Assembly (NCBI GenBank): GCA_963575745.1
Contig: CAUYUJ010011237.1
Span: 399,112 to 463,111 of the forward strand
Source of the DNA: Prorocentrum cordatum
Lineage: Eukaryota; Sar; Dinophyceae; Prorocentrales; Prorocentraceae
Length of the DNA stretch: 64,000 nt
Reading direction: 5' to 3'
Shown: positions 50,641 to 61,244 of the stretch, one piece after another
Numbering within the stretch: the first letter of the stretch is position 1
Layout of the letters: every line of letters starts with the position of its first letter
The notes under the pieces: model-generated
The model's database searches: none
What the model saw: the letters and a program-made list of their open reading frames with translations, nothing else
Told to the model about the DNA's origin: nothing
Translations under genes and position numbers: made by a program

Positions 50641-51825
50641 GCCGCGACCGCCCTCCTACGCCCCCAACAACTTGCGGCAAGATCCTGGTCCTACCCACCG
50701 TTGGCCACGCCCACCACCTGTTCCCCCTTCCCCCTCCCTCATCACCTGGCTTGGGACCGCGCGACACCCTGTTCCCCTACCTGTTCCCCCACAGCCTTGG
50801 CTGGAAAGGCTGATGCTGGAGACTGGCTGCCCACATGCGCCCCCGGCAGGCGCGTGTTGCAGGCGCGCGCAGCCTGTCGGGCGCAGTAGCGGCACACTTG
50901 AGACGCGCACGGACCACTCACTGCATCCGCTTACTGCTCCGCCGCCTGTTCCCCGACCGCGTTGCCTGCTCCCCCCACACACACACACACCTGTCTTTAA
51001 CGTGCACTCGGACCGTGTGTCCTACCTGTACCCATTGGGAGCGCAGCTCCCCACGTGAGCACCTGCGGTGCGGGCTGGCACGTCGACGGCTGGCGGTGGC
51101 CGCCGGCCTTTCTCCTCCCTGTTCGCTTCTTCCCACCCCCGCTCGCTTCCCCCCCTCCCACGGCGGCAGCGCCCGGCACTGCGCGGCTTCGGCCAGGTGC
51201 CGGGCGCTGCACCTTGCCGCCTCGGCGGCCCCGCTCGCCATGGCGCTGCGCGGCTCAGGCCCGGCCCTCGGCAATGCGGATGTCAGCGCATCGTACGTGG
51301 CCGCTGCCCGTCTTCACGCGCCGGCGGTGCAGGGCAGGTTCCCCCCCTGCAGTTCACCGGCATCTTGTCGGTCATGAATGGCCCCCTCGTCTGAGGCCGC
51401 TCTTCAAGCAAGCTGCTACCTGGTCGCGGTTTGGACTTCCACCCCGGGCCTCTCCCGCATCGCCCGGCGGCGCAACGTTGCACATCGCCTTCGCGGTGCT
51501 CTTCTTCTTCCCGGGCGTCGACCTGGTCAAGTGGCACGCCCCCCATCTGCAGCGCTCGAGGCTGGTGTTCGTGACGCGCCGTCGACGGCAACACCTTCTC
51601 CCCCACCCTCTGGGATTTCGCCCCCGGTACCAGTCCGCGGCGCACCTGCTCCTGCACATCCATGTCGGCACCGCCTGCACCCCTGGGCCTCGCCCACTCC
51701 GGCCGTCTGAGGCCCCGCCTTCCTGCGCCCTGCCTCCCTAACGAAAGCTGTGCGTAGCCCGCTTAGCTTTTAGCGGAAGAGGTTTGCTCTCGCCCCGCAT
51801 ATCAAAAATATGTATAGAGTGCGAG
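50640..51825. other. No supported gene
   Basis: GC-rich, with frames in several phases but no conserved-looking protein. Short CACACA run at 50978-50990. Confidence 0.5.
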
Positions 51826-51836
51826 AGAGACGTTAT

Positions 51837-51878
<42 letters not shown>

Positions 51879-51916
51879 TATATGGGAACACATATTTATA
51901 TATATGTAAAGCGACG

Positions 51917-51984
<68 letters not shown>

Positions 51985-52000
51985 AAACATATATCTAGAT
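51826..52000. repeat. AT/CA microsatellite
   Basis: (TA)n, (CA)n and (TA)n blocks in succession; the minus strand yields Tyr/Ile and Cys/Val frames that are artefacts. Confidence 0.95.
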
Positions 52001-52149
52001 ATACAGACGTACATTTTTCTCTACCCAGAACCCCCCCTTACACACGCCCCACCCCGCCCTAAACTGGACCCCCCCCCCCCCCAGGGGCGCCCCGGACGCC
52101 ATTGTCGGACGTCTCGGTGGCCTCGGCGGCCCCCTGGACGCCCTTGGAA

Positions 52150-52690
52150 AAGGTCCGTTGGCCCTTTTCCGGGCCTCCTAGGGCGCCTTGCCGGGCCTTG
52201 CGAGCAGACTCAAAACGATCAGAGGGGTCATCGGGGAGGCGCAACTGAGTCTCAAAACAGAACAAGAGCACGCCAAGAGGAGCCTCGATCGTCTGAAGAC
52301 GGCCCAAGAGGCCCCGAAGACGCCCCAAAAGGCCGTTAAGAGAGCCCCGAAGAAGCAAAACCCGTCCCATTTTTCAGGAACGTGTATATGTTTAGCGCAT
52401 CCGTTTTGTATTTTCGCAGCGTCCAAGACGGCCCGATGGGCCCCCGATATCCCCCCAAGACGGCCCAAGAGGCCCCCCTGAGGGCTTGAAGACGGCCCAA
52501 GTGGGCCCCAAGATTGCCCCAGAGAGCCCCGAGATTGCCCCAAGAAGCCCAATATGCCCCCAGAAGGCTCCCAAGAGAGACCCACGAAAACCATGGGAGA
52601 CCCCCAAGAAGGCCACTGGAGGCCTCTTGGGGGCCCCCTAGATGGCTTCAGGAGACCTCTTGAGGGGACGGCCCAAGAGGGCCCCAGGGC
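52150..52690. repeat. Degenerate CCAAGAGGCCCC-type repeat
   Basis: Same word family as 17250-18100. Interrupted by a unique stretch at 52365-52430 (GTATATGTTTAGCGCATCCG). Confidence 0.8.
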
Positions 52691-53249
52691 GGCACAAAAG
52701 AACACCAAAAACGCCCAGACGGCATTCTCCTACGAAGTACATCGAGCTGACCCGACGAGCTTGGTTCCACGCTGGAGACAGGCAGTGGATCTAGATTCGA
52801 AGCTCGACGATCGAAGATTTCCTGAGTGCCTGGAGCCCTCCAGGCATTCAGGAAGCGATGAACATCGATTTGTTCGGAGCTACTGCGATTTTTTCGGCGT
52901 GTCATGGGAACGCTTTTTACTTCCTCAAAGGATTTTCGCGCGCGAAACAAACCTCATTCCATCCTCACTCCTGCGCACAAGCGTGCAAGCGCATCGGGCG
53001 AACGCGGTGTCAGCAGGCACCAAGGATTTCAGAAAAATGAGCCGGTCGCCTGTCCAGGTCTCGAGTTCCCCCCTGCTGAAACAAGCGATGATTTATTGTT
53101 TTGCCGGGGAGGGTCCAGAACAAGGCGCATTGCGCGAACCGCCAAAGCAATCTCGTATAAATATAAGTAAACATATACACACACAGACGTACATGCATGC
53201 ATGCATGCATACATACATACATACATACCCTGCGTGTTCCTTCTGATAG
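52691..53249. other. Non-coding, with CATG/CATA microsatellite before exon 9
   Basis: No gene seen. 53190-53228 is (CATGCATG)n then (CATACATA)n. A 10-bp stem hairpin TGCCTGGAGC/CCTCCAGGCA lies at 52829-52850. Confidence 0.6.
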
Positions 53250-53501
53250 GAGGGCGTCGGCCCCTCCGCCGTGGCACTGCACGCCGCGAGACGGGAGCTG
53301 CCCCGGAGCGAGCGCCCCTGCGACCAGCTCGCGGCGCTGACGCTGTGGCTGCCGCCAGAGGACGCGGTGGCCTTGCTGTGCGAGGTGGTGAACGCCGAGG
53401 GTACGGCGCGAAACATCAGCAGCAGCAGGCGCCTGGAGGTAGTGAGCCACCTGCGCGCTTCGTGCGAGGCGCACCTGGAGGCCTGCGAGGCGCGCCCGCA
53501 G
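53250..53501 (+). CDS. Candidate exon 9
   Basis: Acceptor GATAG|GAG. Protein EGVGPSAVALHAARRELPRS then CDQLAALTLWLPPEDAVALL, CEVVNAEGTARNI and HLRASCEAHLEACEARPQ: a helical, Ala/Leu/Glu-rich segment. NBAS C-termini are helical solenoids, so it could be the NBAS end, but similarity is too weak to claim. The 3' junction sits in a direct repeat AGGACCGCGCG shared with the next acceptor, so the exact cut is ambiguous by up to about 10 bp. Confidence 0.6.
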
Positions 53502-53618
53502 GACCGCGCGCCCCCCAAACAACAAAATGAACAAACCATTTAAAGAAAACATGCCAGATACTGAGTAGGAATGGAACATAACAACCCAAACACAAATCAA
53601 TAACACGAGCAAACCCAG
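53502..53618 (+). other. Short intron flanked by direct repeat AGGACCGCGCG
   Basis: 117 bp (39 codons), A-rich with stops in frame. Both ends carry the same 11-mer, as expected of an intron gained with a small target duplication. A GA donor (CAG|GAC) and CAG|GAC acceptor would be used at the outer position. Confidence 0.6.
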
Positions 53619-53815
53619 GACCGCGCGCAGTGGGCGCGGCTGCAGACGGCGCTGCACATGGCGGAAGAGCTGGGCGTCGTCCGGGCCGTGCTGGGCAGCA
53701 GCGGCTGCGCCGAGGCCGCGCGACACGCCCCGCTGCTGGACCCCGCGGAGGCCCCAGACGATGCCCGGGCGCGCTGGCTCGATGCCGTCCGCGAGGCGGC
53801 GGGGGGCGGCGCCAG
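53619..53815 (+). CDS. Candidate exon 10
   Basis: Same frame as exon 9 across the short intron: DRAQWARLQTALHMAEELGV, VRAVLGSSGCAEAARHAPLL and DDARARWLDAVREAAGGG. The helical pattern with AEELG and a following Gly/Ala-rich helix recalls the last helices of NBAS, but only loosely. A GT donor at 53816 leaves phase 2. No following exon was found to the right, so the gene end is unknown. Confidence 0.55.
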
Positions 53816-54140
53816 GTCCGGGGCCCGAGAGATTCGACACCTCACCGCGAGGGGAGCCCGCCGTGTGCACCGCCGCATTCCTCCCCCACCCCCTCGGGCC
53901 TGTGGGAGGAGGAGGCGCGAGGAGGATGGATCTGGGCCTCCCAGGTGGAGCGACGCGAAAAAACGGGGTTGACTGCGCCGACATGGGCGCATAAGTTGCC
54001 CGCGTAAGGTCGCGCGTGCGCGCCTTTGTCTCCAATGCAGCGTTCCGCGTTGGCGTCCGAACGAAAGCCGCGACGTAAGGTGGCTATGTAGTCTCGCGTG
54101 AGAACCCTTTCTTTGCGTCGCCCAGCTGGGGTCAGAGTAG

Positions 54141-54290
54141 ATGGGGTCGAAGGACGGCGCCGCATCGCCGATGCATTGGCGATGCGGCTCGATGTAGAGC
54201 CCGATTTTCTCCACGTTGGCGTCGCCGACACATAGCCAATGCACCGTCGATGCATCAGCGATGCAGCGCGATCCTCCGACCCCATCCACA
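54141..54290. repeat. Imperfect foldback with an 11-bp perfect hairpin
   Basis: GCCGCATCGCC (54159) and GGCGATGCGGC (54178) form a perfect stem with an 8-nt loop. The wider arms run from ATGGGGTCGAAGGA (54141) to TCCTCCGACCCCAT (54287). The words resemble GCGATGCATCGGCG at 45045-45065. Confidence 0.75.
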
Positions 54291-55265
54291 CGGACCCCAT
54301 CTGGAAGGCCTCCAACGTTCCCCCCCCGCCCACCCGCCCACCCAAGGGGGCAGGAGAAGCGAGGAGGGTGGAGAGCGCAGCAGGGCCCCCGTGCCAGGGG
54401 CGCTGTGCTCGCGCGGTGCGCCGAAGACGCCCTCCGAGGCCGTGAGCGGCAGGGCAGTGGCGGTGCGGAGTGACGGCGCGAGTGCTGCAGTGACCCGCGC
54501 GCCTCGTACCAGTGGAAAAGGCTGCGCTGGCGCGCCTGGTGCGCCCCCGGAGCACTGCGCCGTCCTCCACTCGCCGTGCAGGGCAGGAGCTCCCTGAGGG
54601 CTAACGTGTCCCGCACCCCCGGGGCGCTCCTTGGGACCAGCTCCTCCGCCTCCTCCTCCTCCTCCTCCTCCTCCTGAGCAGTTTTGGTGGCGGCCCTGGG
54701 GCCCGGGCCCTGGGAGGGCCATTGGAGCTCGGCAACGGATCGGGGTTTGCTAGAAGTGACCCTGGCCCAGAGTGGGAGACCCCCACGGCCTCCACGGCAT
54801 CCGCCACGAGGCCCAGGCAGCCTCAGGGATTCCAAAATGAAACGAAAAGCTGGGGGCACCTCTGGCCTCTGGCCATGGGCACTTCACGCCACAGCCGAAC
54901 GCTCAAAGAACTCCAAGGCTCATGCTCTTCAGGCCACGCTGCTCCCACGCGGATCACCATGGGCCCAGCGGCCCGCGCCAGCAGGATGAGGAGACTATGG
55001 CGGCCCCGGGGCCTGGGCCTGGGGAGGGCCCCTGAAGCCCGACAACGGGGAAAGAACTCCAGGGCGCATGCTCTTCAGGACCCGCTTCTCTCACGCCGAC
55101 CGCCGTGGGCGCAGCAGCACGCGCCAGCACGAAGGGGCAGGCAGAACGGAGAAGGCTGGCGAAGAGAGCTCCTTCGGGGAGGCGTGCCCCTCCGCTCTCG
55201 CTGCAGGGAGGAGCCGGTACCCTGCACTGAGCGGTTGCGCCTGTACACATGTGTAGGGACTTTCG
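54291..55265. other. No supported gene
   Basis: GC-rich with a short CTC tract at 54645-54675. Segments 54690-54960 and 54985-55090 share GCCCCGGGGCCTGGGCCTGG-like and CATGCTCTTCAGG words, indicating a diverged duplication. Confidence 0.5.
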
Positions 55266-55269
55266 GGAC

Positions 55270-56640
55270 CGCGGTCCGCCAGAGGAGGAGGAGGAGGAGG
55301 AGGAGGAGGAGGAGGAGGAGGAGGAGGAGGAGGACCAGTGCAATTCCAATCATCAGCGATGCTGGATTGAACCCTCCCCCAAGCTCCCTCTTCATAGGCT
55401 GCTACGAAAATTCATGTCCGGCGAAGCAAGTTCCCCGTTGGGAGACAATCGATTAAAGATTCTGAAGCGTGCCAATACAGAGTGTTCTGGAAGTCAACGC
55501 CACGAATGAACTTGATTGTTGCGTCTTAGAGGTCCTGAGTCGCGCCAGAAGAACATTCCTGGGACTTCAACACCACGAAACCAGTATACTTGCTGCGCCC
55601 TGACAATCCTGAATCGTTCCACCACACCGTTTCTGGCACGCCAACCATGGGAATTCGTGGAATTCTCGCAAATGTTTAAGACGAGTGAGTGCGGCGCTAA
55701 GGCAAGAGCCACGTTTTGGAAAATCCGTGAAGCTCTTGCAAGTGTTTAGGACGAGTGCGCGCGGCACTGAGGTGAGAGCCAGAGTTTGAAAACCACCGCG
55801 CCTCTATCCATGAAGCCTTTGCACATGTTGAAAACGAGTGTGCGAAGAGGCGAGAGCCACATTGTGAAGACCACCGGGCCTCAATTCGTGAAGCTCTTGC
55901 AAGTTCTTAAGACGAGTGCGCGCGGCGCTAAGGCGATAGCCACAGTTTAAAATCCACCTGGTCTCAATCCGTGAAGCTCTTGCAAATGTTTCAGACGAGT
56001 GTGCGCGGCGCTCGGCCACATCTTGAAAATCACCCGCCCTCCATTTTCAAGTTGTGAAGCTGTTATCAACTGTTAAGCTTCGAGGTCATAAATGGCAAGG
56101 AAGTCTCAGGCGAAGCGCCCAGCCCGCCCCTTCGACCGCCCTAGGGGTGCGACATGGAGGAATTCGTTTCAATGATAAGGAGTGGAGGGAGGAGGGCGGA
56201 AGAGGAGGGGGAGGAGGAGGAGGAGGAGGAAGAGGAGGAGGAGGAGGAGGAGGAGGAGGAGGAGGCGGAGGATGGGGGAGGCAGAGGATAGGGGAGGCGG
56301 AGGAGAAGGAGGAGGACGACGACCAGGAGGAGGAGAAGGAGGAGGAGGAAGAGGAGGAGGCGGAGGAAAGGGGAGGCGGAGGCGAGGAAGACAAGGAGGG
56401 GAGGAGAAGGAGGAGGAGGAGGAGGAGGAGCACAAGGAGGAGGAGGAGGAGGAGGAGGAGGTTCACTACCCTGAGAAGGAGACAGAGAGAGAGAGAGAGA
56501 GAAAGGAAAGAGAGAGCGAGAGAGAGTGTGAAGAGGGAAACGCATGAGGGGGCGCTCATCCGACGAGAACTGGTTGCTCCCAGGCAGGGGTGGCGAGCCC
56601 TGGCTGGGCCCACCGACGAGGCGCACCCCCTGAAGCAGAA
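55270..56640 (+). repeat. Complex repeat, copy II (most complete)
   Basis: Order: GGA tract; CCAGTGCAATTCC and CCAAGCTCCCTCTTCATAGG; GGAGACAATCGATTAAAGAT; CAACGCCACGAATGAAC; ~80-bp units with TTGCAAATGTTTAAGACGAG (55660-56040); AGGAAGTCTCAGGCGAA; a second GGA tract (56170-56465); then GGCAGGGGTGGCGAGCCCTG at 56584. About 1.37 kb, no long terminal repeats, no convincing protein. Confidence 0.85.
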
Positions 56641-56754
56641 TCACCCCTAGGCCCGATCCGGCTCGGGTCCACTGGCCGCTCGTCTGGCCTGGGCCCCTGC
56701 TCTCGCCAGGAGAGCTTGCCAGCCCAGATACTCGGCGTCCCCCCCCTATCCTTC

Positions 56755-57390
56755 AGATCTTGGCAATGCAATTTTTTCACGCTGGGCGTTTTCGCCCAAT
56801 TTGGGGTCCCGGGACCCTCGCACATCGATCCAGCTCGAAAAAATAGCGCAGAAAGATAGAGTCTGGGGTTCCAGCCGCGACTTCTCACGATGCTGCAATT
56901 TGTCTGCGACGTCGGATCTCAGGGATTCGCGAAGTCGAACGCAAGCAACACAATATCGAGCCCGAGCCCAGGGGCCGCAGACTGCTTCGAGAAGGGCAGT
57001 GCAGCTGTGGGCTCGGAACACCCCCCCAGACCTCTCCACCGCCAGTCTACGGTGCCTCGAGAAACGGGCACGCGTGGCCTCCGAGGGGGTCAAGCAGGGC
57101 GAGCGACTGTGAGCCCGCAGCCGCCTGCGGACTGTGTAGGCTGAGCCCCCATTTGAGCAGCCCTCGGGGCCCCTTGCAGCCCTCCCCACTCCCTCCCCCT
57201 GTCCCCCTCCCCCTCCTTCATCTCCTCCAACCTGAGATCCGACGCCACGGCAAAGATACAATATCGCAGGAAAGCTCGACCAGAGCCATGGACCCCATCT
57301 TTGTGCTGCATTTCCCGAGCCAGATCGATCCGCGAGGGTCCCGGAGCCCTGAATAAGGCAAAATCGTCCGTTGTGAAACTTCAGCGCGAA
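56755..57390. repeat. Inverted repeat, arms ~160-180 bp
   Basis: 56755-56933 aligns with the reverse complement of 57234-57390: GGGACCCTCG, CGATC.A.CTCG, GCGTCGGATCTCAGG and others. Identity is moderate, so it is older than the 45355 element. The spacer (56960-57190) has a diverged relative at 62930-63190. Confidence 0.7.
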
Positions 57391-57619
57391 GATCTCGGGG
57401 CATCCCCCGTGCGGCGCGGGCCGATCGCCACGGGCGCTGGAACTCTGCGATCCCGGCTGGCCGCTCCTCGCGAGAGCGCGGCCAACTCAGGCTCGGGGAG
57501 CTCACCGCGCTGGTGCTGGCAGAGCGCCGGGAGCGCGTGCGCGGCACCGAGGAGCGGAGTGAGGGGGAAGCAGGGGAGGTGGAAGTGCCTTGTGGCATAG
57601 TGGTTGGAGTGATCTCTCA

Positions 57620-58414
57620 TCCGCCACATGGCAGGAGGAGGAGGAGGTTGAGGAGCAGGAGGGGGAAGAGGAGGAGGGGGAAGGATGGATGGGGAAGGGG
57701 AAGAGAGGGAGGAGGAGGCCGAGGACGAGGACGAGGAGAGGGAGGACGAGGACGAGGAGGAGGAGGAGGAGGACCAGTGTAAATCCAAGACGCATCGACG
57801 ATGTTGTAATAAGCCCTCCCTCCAAGGGCCCCTAGAAGGGTGCGCCTTCGTTACAGGAAGTGCCCCATGTGAAGACACCCGTCCGAGAATCCCCAATCGT
57901 GCCCGAACACCGTTCCTGGGACCTCAGCGGCGCGAATCAGCGTGACTGCTGCGTCCTGACACTCCTAAAACCGCGCGAGAACGCCATTCCTGCAACTCTG
58001 GCAACGCTAACAAATAATACTGCTGAGTCCGAACAGTCCTTAATCCCGCCAGAACATCACTCGTTGGATTTAGCCAGACGAACCTTTGAAGCTGCTTCAA
58101 GCATTTATGACGAATCTGCGCGGCGCTAAGGCGAGGGCCACATGTTGGAAAAGGACAGTCCTACATCCTCGAGCCTGTTGTGAGTTTTTCAGACACATGT
58201 GCGCGGCGCCAAGGCGAGAGCCACAGGTTGACTCCATCCTTGAAACTGCTAGAGTGGGGGAGGGGGAGAAGGAGGAGGCGGCACAGGAGCAGGAGCCGGA
58301 GGAGGAGGAGGAGGAGGAGGAGGAGGAGGAGGAGGAGGAGGGAGGAGGTGATATTTGTTTCTCCCTGGCAGGGGTGGCGAGCCCTGCAGGGTCCACCGAC
58401 AAGGCGCCCCCCCC

Positions 58415-58415
<1 letters not shown>
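57620..58415 (+). repeat. Complex repeat, copy III (shortened)
   Basis: GGA tract (57625-57775), CCAGTGTAAATCC, CCCTCCCTCCAAGGGCCC, CGTTCCTGGGACCTCAGCGG, two or three ~80-bp units to about 58240, GGA tract (58255-58345), then GGCAGGGGTGGCGAGCCCTG at 58369. Same order as copy II with fewer units. Confidence 0.85.
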
Positions 58416-58419
<4 letters not shown>

Positions 58420-58445
<26 letters not shown>

Positions 58446-58446
58446 C

Positions 58447-58502
<56 letters not shown>

Positions 58503-58505
58503 CAC
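58420..58505. repeat. CA microsatellite at the 5' edge of the second LINE-like element
   Basis: Nearly pure (CA)n with CCCGCA and CGCA interruptions, directly abutting the spliced-leader relic. Confidence 0.95.
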
Positions 58506-58526
58506 ACGTAGCAATTGTGGCTCAAG
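58506..58526 (+). other. Spliced-leader relic at the 5' end of the second LINE-like element
   Basis: 18 of 21 positions match the leader core, including the last nine bases. It is in the same orientation as the ORFs that start about 190 bp downstream, as in the insert at 20731-25288. Confidence 0.75.
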
Positions 58527-58718
58527 GCAATGCGATGCCCGACGGCCGCGAGTCCGAGAAGGCGGCTTGAGCGCGAGGGGTCGCGGTTTGAGCCAGCATT
58601 TCTCGAGCGTCTCGCTGTTATTAAGATAGCAACTTTCAGTGTTGTTCTTGGCCTGCGTGGCCGTCGCTCGCTTCGCTCCTGAGTGCGGGACACTCCGTGT
58701 GAGAGGAGCTGCTAGACG

Positions 58719-59869
58719 ATGGCGACGCGTGGAGCAGGAGGCCGTGGGGCTAACGCAGACGGACGAAGTGGTGCTGCAGATTCTGTAAAGGCCGTGATGG
58801 TAAGCCGTTCGTCAACTACCCTGACAAGTTGGCCTGTCATCGACGCTCGGTCTCTAAAGGTGCAGCGTTATTGTGCAGGCCTCCGTCGAAGCAGCCATCG
58901 ACGAGCTCGCTAAGTCGTTCCAAAGACCAGCAGCTTTGGGCCCGGGCTAAACAGCCCATTGCAATGGAGAAGCGGATGGCCAGCCTCACCTCGGAGCTCA
59001 AACAAGCCAAGGCCACGCGGTTGGCGCATGACGTCGACGCAGATATTCTGGCAGTTGAAGTGGTCTCCGATTCGAAGGAGAGAGCAGCAGAGCTCGATGG
59101 TCTCAGCAAGTCCTTGGTTGCAGTCCGTCCCACTGTGCCTGAGATCGAGCAGGTTCTCCAAGGATATAACGCTGAACGTGAGTCGCTCCGTGGCACGATC
59201 TTCCAGGCCAAACCTGATGGTGTCAAGCTCAAGGAGATTGGACAGCGCATCACTAAACTTGAACTCCAGGTGCAACGCTGGCAAAACGCCCAGGAGGCAA
59301 AGCGCCAGAATATTGCCGAGCCCCAGAAGGAACTCGAAGAAGGCGAGCAGCACGTCATGTCCGCGCGCGCCAGCCTCCTTGAGCTCCAGGCAGAGAGAGC
59401 CAAGCTCTGCGCAGCCACCTCCGCATTGTGGCCACCTGCTGAGCCTCCTGCAACTGGTGACGCTGCTGGCAGTCGTTGGAGTCTTTCCAAGATGGCCCAA
59501 GTCCCCCAGCAGATGGGGCTGGCCACAGGCCTTCAGCAGAAGGCGCACGGGCAGCGCAGAAGCTCCACGCCGAGGAGACCAAGATCCAGGAGGCCAAGCG
59601 TCTCCAGGCTGAGCAAGAGCAGGTTGCTCGCCAGGCTGCAGAAGAACCCGACGCTGCTCAAGCAGCCCAGGAGAGAGCCGAGGCCAGCGAGGTTACCTTC
59701 GACGACTCTCAACGCCGCTTCGGCAGAGGAGCTGCGCGCGTATCTTAACCAGCGTGGCGCGGAGGCACTGGCAGGTGGCGCCGATGATGATGTCGAGCCC
59801 CGCGCTGCTGTCAAGCGGACGCACGCAGCGCCAACTCGGCAGGAGGCCAAGCGCCCCAGGGCACAGTGA
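58719..59869 (+). pseudogene. LINE-like ORF1, frameshifted: zinc finger plus coiled coil
   Basis: The start is probably ATG 58719 (MATRGAGGRGANADGRSG). By about 58775 coding sense has moved to frame 2, giving CRFCKGRDGKPFVNYPDKLA then CHRR, a C-x2-C-x17-C-H cluster. A long coiled coil follows (EKRMASLTSELKQAKATRLA, LQVQRWQNAQEAKRQNIAEP). Between about 59450 and 59710 frame 1 is the better one (AEETKIQEAKRLQAEQEQVA), after which frame 2 resumes to the stop with AEELRAYLNQRGAEALAGGA. At least three indels have therefore accumulated. The role by analogy is RNA packaging. Confidence 0.75.
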
Positions 59870-59886
59870 TCTGGTCGACGTCACGA

Positions 59887-60933
59887 TGATGTCACACTCA
59901 GAATCGCAACCAGCTGGGGAGCCCAGCGCGGCGGCATTGGAGTTTGTGCCAGGCCCCCTCTGCCATGAGTCTTTATTCCTGCAGGTGGCTAGTGGCCTGG
60001 AGCGCCACGACGAGCACGTCTGCTCTCCTGCGACGCAGGTATGTTCTTCGATTGGGGTGGCCCCTCTGCGCGAGGCGGCCTGGCGAGATGCGGCGCTGGG
60101 CCCGCCGCCCCCCCCCCCCCCCCCCCCCGCAAGTCCGAGCGAGGCCCGCCGCGGCGGGGCGGCCGTTGCAGCGACGCTCGCGACGCTCGCCTCGTCGCCC
60201 CCCTGTAAGACCGAGCGAGGCCCACAGCGGCGGGGTGACCGATGCCCTCGCATATGAAGGCCATCCTGGCGGCCTGGCGAAGCGTCGCGACGCTCGCCCC
60301 GCCGCCCCCATTGTAAGCCCGACTGGCATGGCCCGCAGCGGTGGAGCGGCCGATGCCCCTGCCCGCGGAGCTCCCGGTGGCGTCGGGAGACAGCGCGACG
60401 TTCGTCGCGTCGACCCTCCTGCACGCCCGAGACCCGCCCGTGGAGTGCCCGACCTCGAACGCGCCGCAGACCGAGACGGGGCGGGGCCTGCGGGCGCCGG
60501 CCAAGGGGGGGCCGACCGCGCTGCGGCACGCCGTCGGCAGGAGATGCTTCGGAGGGAAATACATCGCTACGCTCCGAACTGGATCGGGGGCCCGCTCGAT
60601 GAGCAGCAGACTGGGCAGCAGGTATGCGATGACTGGATGGACTGGTGCGCGGCATGCACCGCCGAGCAGCTTCGCGATCCCGCATGCGCCTCACCGTGGG
60701 ATGAAGCAGAATGGCGGCGAGGAGGCGGCGACCTCCCTCGCCACGCGCGCAGGTGGCACCGCGCTCGTGAGATGCGCGAGGTCGCTCGGCGCGCAGGTGT
60801 TCGATGGGCGGCAGCGCCACCGAGAACACCTTCGGCGGCTACGCGAAATCTCCGAGGCCGACCGGGCAGATGCCGCGGACATGCATTTGCGCGCGTTCGA
60901 GCAGCATCGGGCATGGATGGCCTAGCGTTCTAG
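59887..60933 (+). pseudogene. LINE-like ORF2, 5' portion, disrupted
   Basis: Starts MMSHSESQPAGEPSAAALEF, 17 bp after the ORF1 stop, and reads HDEHVCSPATQ before a poly-C run at 60110-60127. From 60130 to 60430 three diverged ~90-bp repeats (CCGAGCGAGGCC, GCGGCGGGG, GCGACGCTCGC) follow. Coding sense returns in another frame: HRYAPNWIGGPLDEQQTGQQ and CDDWMDWCAACTAEQLRDPA. Function of this part is unknown. Confidence 0.5.
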
Positions 60934-61244
60934 GGATCGCGTGGAACGGGCCCCTGCACCTCGGCTTCTACATGCAGCGCGGGGCATGGTGCTCCGCGGC
61001 CTGAAGCGCGTTCGACGCGCCAAAGGCTTGGCCACCTCGCCAGTGACCAACCTAGATAGCGAGGTTGGCCCCTTTCGTTGACCTGGGCGCCCAGCTGGGC
61101 GACCAGGCGGCCGTCGACTTGCAATTCGGCGACCCGCTCGGGCCTGGTCAGGGCGAGACCCGCGCGCGCAATGGCCCAGCAAGGCGCGAGGCTGCGTTGG
61201 CTGATCGGCCTGAGGTCCCCGACGTGGATGAAGATCGACGAGGT

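Larger units (their letters stand above)
44870..53249 (+). other. Inferred intron 8, repeat-rich
   Basis: If exons 8 and 9 are joined, this 8.4-kb interval is intron. It holds two related ~150-bp repeats (44905-45085, 46010-46190), a large inverted repeat, foldbacks, a decayed coding region (48885-50640), an AT microsatellite and CCAAGAGG repeats. Confidence 0.4.

Noticed and set aside
53250-53815. Firm assignment of exons 9-10 to the NBAS C-terminus
   Set aside because: Resemblance is limited to helical composition and a few residues; kept only as a candidate.
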